Below the pieces are notes generated by a model, which was not told the DNA's origin, ran no database searches, and saw nothing but the letters and a program-made list of their open reading frames with translations. Positions 61,825-64,000 of a stretch of DNA of 64,000 bases are shown piece by piece. This DNA comes from Microbulbifer sp. GL-2 (GTDB taxonomy: Bacteria > Pseudomonadota > Gammaproteobacteria > Pseudomonadales > Cellvibrionaceae): positions 2,524,001 to 2,588,000 of the forward strand of contig NZ_AP019807.1 in assembly GCF_007183175.1 (NCBI RefSeq). Direction: 5' to 3'. Within the stretch, counting starts at the first letter, position 1. The number at the start of each line of letters is the position of its first letter. The translations under genes were made by a program, and so were the position numbers.

Positions 61825-63396
61825 CTACTTATTGGTTGTGACTTCGCCAGTGGCTGGGTTGCCGGTCTTGTCGGCCCTTTTACGACGCAGAATAGCTGCC
61901 AGGGCCAGCATCGGCAGAGCCAGGGCAAATACGATGGAGATACCGGCCAGCATAAATGGGGTCGAGCCTCGCATTGCACGAATGTCGCCAGTCATATTGG
62001 CCTGCTCGAATTGCGGGAGTTGCTTGAGGATACGTCCGCGCGGATCGACGATCGCGGTTACCCCGGTATTTGTTCCTCGCACGAGGTAGCGGCCGGTTTC
62101 CAGGGCGCGCATCTGTGCCATCTGCATATGCTGCAGTGGCCCTATGGATTCCCCAAACCAGGCATCGTTGCTGATTGTGAGAAGCACCTGAGCTGAGAGC
62201 GCGCTGTTGGAAACCAGGCGCGGGTAGACGATCTCGTAACAGATCAGCGGCGCCCAGCTGGCCCCTGCCGCGTTTAACGGGCGCTGCTCTTCGGGCCCGG
62301 AGCGGATAAAGGAAGTTGGTAAATTAAAAAATTCGATGGTACCGCGAATGAAATCCTCCAGGGGAACATACTCGCCGAAGGGCACCAGATGGCGCTTGTG
62401 GTAAACGCTGGGGCTTCGGCCATATACCGCGGCCGAATTGTGCACAACACCGCTGCCCCCATTGGGATCACGGATGTCGTAGAGAATTCCACTGATCAGG
62501 TCGACCCCGGTTTTTTCCGCATTGCGCTGCAGTGCCCGCATCAGGTTGGGAGCCTGGCCGTAGAGCATCGGCAGTGCTGCTTCCGGCCAGATGATCACGT
62601 CTACATCCTTGTCACTCAGGGCGCGGGTGCCATCCTGGTATCGGCTGATAGTTTCGCCGCGAAATTCCGGTAGCCATTTTTTTTCCTGTGGAATATTCGC
62701 CTGTACCAGTCCCACTGTAATAATTTTACCCTCGGCGTGAGTCCACTCCACATTGGCGAGGGCGGCGCCGATGGGCCAGGGGAACAGGGCCACACTGAGT
62801 AGAGCGATATGGCTGCGCTGTTTAAGTGGTGTCAGGCGACCGCTGGCAGCGAGGGCGAGTACCGCTGCGCTAAAGGCTAGCAACAAACCGATACCGTAAA
62901 CACTCACTATTGGAGCCCAGCCCGACAGCCAGGTCTCCAGGTGTGCATAGCCGGAGAAGAGCCAGGGGAAGCCGGTGAATATCCAGCTGCGGAACCATTC
63001 ACTGATAAACCAGAGTGCGGCAAAGGCCAGGGCAAAGCTGAATTTGTTATCGGTGAAACGGCCGAGGAAATAAAAGGGGGCGGCCAGCAATATCGCCATC
63101 AGGGCGACAAAACTGCCGGTGAGTGCGAGCCCGAGAGGAACCGATGAATTGCCAAAGTTTGTGATCGAGATGTATACCCAGGAACCGCCAGAGGTAAACA
63201 GGCCCAGACCATAACAAAACGCCAGCCACAGGGTAGTGCGCCCGCGCAGGGTTTTTCCTCCGGAGGCCATCAGGTATAGCCAGGCGAGCAGGGCAAGGGA
63301 CAACAGACCGCAGGCCCAGTAATTGAACGGGGCGAGAGAAAGTGTCATCAGCCCGCCAGCACCAGCACTGACAAGGGGAAAAAGTAATCTTCGCAT
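61825..63396 (-). CDS. lnt: Apolipoprotein N-acyltransferase
   Basis: A 523-residue inner-membrane enzyme that adds the third acyl chain to lipoproteins. About six N-terminal TM helices (to about 205) are followed by a periplasmic nitrilase-type domain with the Glu-Lys-Cys triad: DVIIWPEAALPML (Glu near 265), KRHLVPFGEYVP (Lys near 335) and WAPLICYEIVYP (Cys near 390), and a last TM helix near 485-510. A GTG at 63423 would add nine residues; I take the ATG at 63396. A corC-type gene lies directly upstream, as in E. coli. Confidence 0.93.
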   Translation of the reverse strand: MRRLLFPLVSAGAGGLMTLSLAPFNYWACGLLSLALLAWLYLMASGGKTLRGRTTLWLAFCYGLGLFTSGGSWVYISITNFGNSSVPLGLALTGSFVALMAILLAAPFYFLGRFTDNKFSFALAFAALWFISEWFRSWIFTGFPWLFSGYAHLETWLSGWAPIVSVYGIGLLLAFSAAVLALAASGRLTPLKQRSHIALLSVALFPWPIGAALANVEWTHAEGKIITVGLVQANIPQEKKWLPEFRGETISRYQDGTRALSDKDVDVIIWPEAALPMLYGQAPNLMRALQRNAEKTGVDLISGILYDIRDPNGGSGVVHNSAAVYGRSPSVYHKRHLVPFGEYVPLEDFIRGTIEFFNLPTSFIRSGPEEQRPLNAAGASWAPLICYEIVYPRLVSNSALSAQVLLTISNDAWFGESIGPLQHMQMAQMRALETGRYLVRGTNTGVTAIVDPRGRILKQLPQFEQANMTGDIRAMRGSTPFMLAGISIVFALALPMLALAAILRRKRADKTGNPATGEVTTNK

Positions 63397-63525
63397 AGAC
63401 TCGCTTAATTGATGACCGACCACTGCGGCCGTGCATCCGATATTTCCTGCCCTTACAGCTGAAATCTCGTGTAGGGCGCTGTTGATGATCAGCTCCTTGC
63501 ACGAGATTCAGTGAGGGGCTTCTGG

Positions 63526-64000
63526 TTAATCCTCTTCCGGCGGCTTGTGCATATGAGACACGCGCAATAAGTGGATCTGCCGGCTATCCGCGTAGAGGAC
63601 ACGGAACATAAAGTCACCCAGGCGGGTTACCTCATCTCGACCGGGCAGATGGCCGAAAGACTGCATGATTAGACCACCAACAGTGTCAAATTCTTCATCG
63701 CTGAATTCACACTCAAAAAATGCATTGAATTCTTCGATCGGAGTGAGCGCTTTGACGATGTAGTCATTGTCTCCAACCCGGCGGATAAAGCTATCCTCTT
63801 CCTCCTCGTCGGTTTCGTCTTCGATCTCACCGACAATCTCCTCGAGAATATCTTCAATCGTGACTACGCCTGAGACACCGCCATATTCATCGATAACCAC
63901 TGCCATGTGGTAGCGGTTCTCACGAAATTCCCGCAGGAGGATATTCAGGCGTTTGCTCTCGGGAATGATATTGGCCGGGCGAATAATATCTTCGAGCTGG
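63526..64000 (-). CDS. corC: CorC/HlyC-family CBS-domain transporter protein, 5' end missing
   Basis: The C-terminal 158 residues are seen; the frame is open to the window edge. CBS-domain end: PESKRLNILLREFRENRYHMAVVIDEYGGVSGVVTIEDILEEIVGEI, then the CorC_HlyC domain VGDNDYIVKALTPIEEFNAFFECEFSDEEFDTVGGLIMQSFGHLPGRDEV. The family assists magnesium/cobalt efflux; which half of the protein (soluble CorC form, as usual before lnt) is inferred from position. Confidence 0.88.
   Translation of the reverse strand, partial: QLEDIIRPANIIPESKRLNILLREFRENRYHMAVVIDEYGGVSGVVTIEDILEEIVGEIEDETDEEEEDSFIRRVGDNDYIVKALTPIEEFNAFFECEFSDEEFDTVGGLIMQSFGHLPGRDEVTRLGDFMFRVLYADSRQIHLLRVSHMHKPPEED

Overview
The window looks like chromosome of a marine gammaproteobacterium, most probably Microbulbifer or a close Cellvibrionales relative. 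The grounds are the gammaproteobacterial housekeeping run leuS-lptE-holA with lnt and a corC-type gene nearby, several TonB-dependent receptors, secreted peptidase and esterase genes with PPC or autotransporter domains, and a curli system without csgC. The genus is inferred from gene content and protein style; no database was searched.

Layout. 1-7.2 kb: 3' part of a long-chain acyl-CoA synthetase, a DUF1540 protein, a GNAT acetyltransferase, a GDSL-esterase autotransporter, the ribosome-rescue hydrolase arfB, an HD-domain phosphohydrolase and a DUF2799 lipoprotein. 8.2-17.9 kb: secreted M28 aminopeptidase, TonB-dependent receptor, glycerophosphodiesterase, flavin reductase, a rubredoxin-rubredoxin-reductase fusion, beta-carbonic anhydrase and small genes. 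18-25.4 kb: an aerobactin-type siderophore locus (exporter diverging from iucA-iucB-iucC-iucD) with a Fur-box-like palindrome at the divergent promoter and no iutA receptor in view. 25.5-32.7 kb: a DNase-I-fold (EEP) protein, a protein of unknown function, outer-membrane phospholipase A, a Nudix hydrolase, a PLP-dependent Orn/Lys/Arg decarboxylase and an SDR.

32.7-42.3 kb is a compact phosphonate-scavenging regulon: secreted phosphodiesterase with four hemopexin-type repeats; GntR/UTRA regulator; phosphonatase PhnX; PhnZ-like HD protein; FAD-dependent amine oxidoreductase; OPA/DUF5690-type MFS transporter; and a TonB-dependent receptor. Three near-identical TGGTCTAGACCA-type palindromes sit in front of the phosphodiesterase, the MFS-led operon and the receptor, so all seven genes appear to answer to the one GntR regulator. 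No phnW transaminase is present; the FAD enzyme probably supplies phosphonoacetaldehyde to PhnX. An aidB-like acyl-CoA dehydrogenase follows.

44-54.5 kb is a curli (functional amyloid) region. One complete set runs csgD-csgE-csgF-csgG-csgB-csgA. Facing it is an inverted second set in decay: csgD2 and csgF2 are open, csgG2 has one in-frame TGA and a weakened lipobox, and csgE2 survives only as a multiply frameshifted relic that can be read by eye. A second full-length long curlin gene follows on the plus strand. 54.5-64 kb returns to housekeeping genes: holA, lptE, leuS (with an apparent one-base deletion in a homopolymer), a zinc-ribbon protein, a YdcF/ElyC protein, a TIGR01777 epimerase-like protein, lnt and the 3' part of a corC-type gene.

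I saw no tRNA, rRNA, CRISPR array, insertion sequence or phage gene.
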